Positions 61,480 through 64,000 of a stretch of DNA of 64,000 bases are shown piece by piece. The position numbers and the translations under genes were made by a program. Position 1 is the stretch's first letter, and each line of letters opens with the position of its first letter. Below the pieces are notes generated by a model that was given only the letters and a program-made list of their open reading frames with translations, made no database searches and was not told the origin of the DNA. Source of the stretch: Rhinatrema bivittatum (lineage: Eukaryota; Chordata; Amphibia; Gymnophiona; Rhinatrematidae); NCBI RefSeq assembly GCF_901001135.1, contig NC_042631.1, positions 50,412,019 through 50,476,018 of the forward strand. The letters run 5' to 3'.

Positions 61480-61545
61480 TTTATTGAGATACGAGCTTTC
61501 GAGGACAGAGTTCACTTTGTCAGATGCATGAAGTGTACAGGAGGT
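61480..61545 (-). repeat. Short dispersed repeat with hammerhead-like core
   Basis: Minus strand reads CATCTGACAAAGTGAACTCTG followed by TCCTCGAAAGCTCGTATC. The order CTGANRA, short stem, CGAAA is that of a hammerhead ribozyme core with one mutated position. The text resembles a common vertebrate repeat (CTGAAGAAGTGAGCT...CACGAAAGCTCATG). No full helix III was found. Confidence 0.35.
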
Positions 61546-62309
61546 GGGTAAAATATAAGGAGACAGATATGGAGGTGGGGGGAGGATACAGAACAAAGAG
61601 AAGACACTGAATTAGGCAGGCAGAGTGTGGAAAGAGTGTTAATAGCATTATAGTCCAGCCGACTGAGGTAAGTGTGAAAAGACAGAATGATCTGAGAATA
61701 GTTACATTCATGGATAGTTATATTATGCCATGAAGCCATTGTTTTGGTTTCAGCCTAGGGCAGTGTTTACCAACATTTTTCAGCCCAAGGTACACTTACA
61801 TAAACCAAAAAATTCATGGCTCACCAGACCCTGCCCCCAATCCTGGTCCTTCCCACTCCACACAACATTCACCTCATTGGCCCCAGCACATTAATAATAA
61901 TAAATAACAAAAATGTACTCTATTTTTTACTTCATATTTATTAAGTTCAGTTCCATTGTCCCATCCCATTCCTGCGTGGATGATGACGGAATGGAACAGC
62001 AAGGGGAAGGCTATGATGGGGCAATGTAACTAAGGTCAACAGAAGAGCTCTGTAGATTGGGTTTGCTGGAAGGAGGGGCAGAGAGAGAAATAGGAAGGAT
62101 TTCATGCCATACAAGTACACTGCAAAGACTTAAACAGGTTCTTTACTTGCCCCCTTTCTGTATAGTAGTATTCACTTGGTTTTGTGGAGGTTGTGAGCTC
62201 TACTGTGTGCAGCAATGCCAGTGCAAGGGTCTGTAGCATCCTAGGCAGACCAATGTAACACTAGCCCTCCCCCCAAAAAAACCCCTCACACTGAGTTGAA
62301 AGTGTCCCT
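61546..62309. other. Unassigned, with a hAT-like fragment
   Basis: CAGTGTTTACCAACATTTTT at 61752 resembles hAT MITE ends (CAGTGTTTCCCAACC), with GGTACACTTACAT and CTCACCAGACCCTGCCCCC following. No second end identified. Rest unassigned. Confidence 0.35.
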
Positions 62310-63140
62310 CTTACAGTGATAGCCATATATATATGTCTGGTAGCTCTTTAAATCCTTCAGCCATACTACAGCGTTCTCACAACTAAAACACCCTTTGTCT
62401 ACATATAGAGGATTTCAGAATGTGTGGAAGTCTTTTACTTTAAACCCTGCAGCCATTCTTGTACACTTGGGTGTTATAACAAAAAAAAAAATTCTCCCAT
62501 TTTCTGCATAAAGATACTTCAGAATGTTTGGTAGCACTTTCTTTAAATGCTACAGCCATCCGTGCATACTATAGTGGGCTAACAACTAAAACACCCCTTT
62601 TGTACAGATGGAGTTCTTCAGAATGTGTTTAAGCCCTTTACTTTAAATCCTACTGCCATCAGTGCATGCTATGGTCTTCTAACAAATAAAATACCCTTTT
62701 TCTACATATAAAGGACTTCAGAATGTGTGGTAGCCCTTTACTATAAATCCTACAGACATGTTTATATTTTATGCATATTAAAAACAACAAAACCCTTTTT
62801 CTACATAGGGAGTACTTCAGAATGTGTGGTAGACCTTTACTTTAAATCCTACAGCCATCCATGCATGGTTTTCTAACAAAAAAACTTTGTTTTCTATGTC
62901 TGGATGACTTCAGAATGTATGGTAGCCCTTTCTTTTAAATCCTGCATCCACCTGTGCATACTCTGATGTTCTAAACACTAAAACTTCCTTTTTCTACATA
63001 TGGAGGACTTTGGAATAAGTGGTAGCATGTTATTATAAATCCTATAGCCATCCCAACATTATTTGGTCTTTTAACAACCACCACCCCACTTTTTCTACAT
63101 ATGGAGGACTTCAGAATATGTGGCAGCCCTTTATAAGAAC
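62310..63140 (+). repeat. About 100-bp tandem array, 8-9 degenerate units
   Basis: TTCAGAATGTGTGGTAGC-type starts at 62414, 62518, 62617, 62717, 62816, 62909, 63009 and 63110, with a partial earlier unit. Spacing 93-104 bp. Each unit carries TTTAAATCCTACAGCCATCC, CTAACAACTAAAAC and TTTTTCTACATATGGAGGAC. Ends abruptly at a short AAGAACATGAGAAATTG that resembles a CR1 tail. Confidence 0.85.
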
Positions 63141-63270
63141 ATGAGAAATTGTCATTCTAAAGATTTTTTTAGCATATGCTCAGTTTAGACATTTTATTTG
63201 AAGGACATTGTGTTGAGGCTGAGAAGATGAAGAAAATGATTACATAAGTCTATCAGGTTTTAAATAAGGA

Positions 63271-63784
63271 GACTCCCTTCAAGGCTAAACACATGGCAGC
63301 TTGAGAGGAGGACACGGGAGTGCAATGGGAAAAAGAAAAATGTGAGGAATATTTTGGGTATTTGAACAAGTCCTTCTTATCAACTGCTATGTCAGAAAAT
63401 AACTATAAGGTACTTTTTAGATGGTATCTTACACCGATAAGAGTGGCTCGTTGGTCCCCTTTAAATAAACCTAGTTGCTGGCCATACTGTACCATGGAAG
63501 GTACATTCCTACATGTGTGGTGGGACTGTTCCAAAATCAAGCCTTTCTGGGAGGATTGTCAGTGCCTGAGAGGTGAGATGTTAGACACTCAGGTGTCTCT
63601 ACGAATAGATTCGTGGCTGTTCGGGCTACCACATCCAGACCCAACCCAGGATCAACAGCATTTGTTTTCATTTTTCAAAGTTTCAGCCAGAATGCTGATT
63701 GCGGCAAACTGGAAAAGTGTCAAGATTCCTACCAGAAGCCAGTTATTAACCAGAATGCAAAGAGTTGCGTATATGGAAAAATGA
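63271..63784 (+). pseudogene. L1 ORF2 C-terminal end
   Basis: Plus-strand end of L1 ORF2p. The frame has a nonsense codon at 63302-63304 where Trp is expected (HMAA*EED), then runs to a stop at 63784. Blocks: SENNYKVLFRWYLTPIR, the CX3CX7HX4C knuckle (CWPYCTMEGTFLHVWWDC), FWEDCQCLRG and AARMLIAANWKS-like text. The Cys/His knuckle follows the RT domain in L1 and is needed for RNA binding and retrotransposition in mammals. The copy is 5'-truncated at about 63250. Confidence 0.88.
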
Positions 63785-63873
63785 ACAGCTATCTGCAGGG
63801 ACAAGCTACCTAAATTTTATAAAATTTGGTCCCACTTGGATAAATGGCTTGGACGTTAGTCGTTGCTGAATTA

Positions 63874-64000
63874 AAGAGAAAGCAAAATTGCTTACCTTGT
63901 AATAGATGTTATCCCAGGACAGCAGGATGTAGACCTCACATATGGGTGACATCATCAGATGGAGCCCTGATACAGAAAACTTCTGTCAAAAGTTTCTAGA
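63874..64000 (+). repeat. Dispersed short repeat (GCTTACC family), copy 4
   Basis: GAGAAAGCAAAATTGCTTAC then CTTGTAATAGATG and CCCAGGACAGCAGGATG, CACATATGGGTGACATCATC. It continues to the window end. I associate this text with highly repeated DNA in caecilian genomes, from memory. Confidence 0.6.

Noticed and set aside
60860..64000. Search for the preceding ADCY10 exon (encoding the segment before VIG) upstream of exon A
   Set aside because: No minus-strand frame with suitable splice sites and homology was found; it is probably outside the window.

Overview
The window looks like a stretch of a large, repeat-rich tetrapod genome, most probably an amphibian. The mix of CR1, L2-type, L1, DIRS and Sushi-type Ty3/gypsy retroelements, PIF/Harbinger and hAT DNA transposons and one ERV fragment fits an amphibian, and several short repeats resemble ones I associate with caecilians. 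The species assignment is an inference, not proven here. I see no bacterial genes, CRISPR arrays, rRNA or tRNA genes.

Host gene: the only cellular gene I can recognise is an ADCY10 (soluble adenylyl cyclase) homologue transcribed on the minus strand across the whole window. Four consecutive exons are visible: 60666-60859 (end of the second cyclase domain), 41216-41271 (linker), 23983-24154 (P-loop NTPase start) and 1-88 (continuing past the window edge). Every internal splice site is GT-AG and all three junction phases agree. The introns are about 19.4, 17.1 and 23.9 kb and are filled by the mobile elements. Two residues expected to be the catalytic Asn and Arg of the cyclase domain are both Ser.

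Layout. 1-6.6 kb: exon D, an L2-type LINE remnant, an L1 5' end, a gypsy LTR with a chromodomain tail, and a CR1 fragment. 6.66-16.97 kb: a 10.3-kb PIF/Harbinger transposon with terminal inverted repeats, tandem subterminal arrays, a Myb-like gene (+) and a three-exon DDE transposase gene (-); one transposase intron holds a 1.3-kb foldback hAT element. It interrupts the LTR of an ERV whose env remnant lies at 17.1-17.5 kb. 17.55-23.75 kb: a gypsy pol remnant split by a full-length CR1. 24-30 kb: ADCY10 exon C, a MIR-like SINE, two L1 elements that carry ORF1 but apparently no ORF2 (one with exact ends), and a Harbinger MITE. 30.4-40.1 kb: two DIRS elements in opposite directions, one holding a full-length L2 LINE with an intact 994-codon ORF, the other a solo LTR. 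41-42.6 kb: exon B and a perfect hairpin. 44.4-52.3 kb: two CR1 copies, one interrupted by a complete 5.1-kb Sushi-like gypsy element. 52.3-64 kb: MITEs, a decayed DIRS element, a second solo LTR with a higher-order tandem array, L2 remnants, exon A, a ~100-bp tandem array and an L1 ORF2 tail.

Most informative observations: seven L2-type 3' ends share a terminal stem whose sequence varies while pairing is kept; the Sushi-like gypsy retains a GGGAAAC frameshift site with a downstream stem and a 10-nt LTR/PBS complementarity that suggests self-priming; the ORF1-only L1 has a target site duplication, 5' UTR and poly(A) tail; and the Harbinger element is unusually long, with nested structure.
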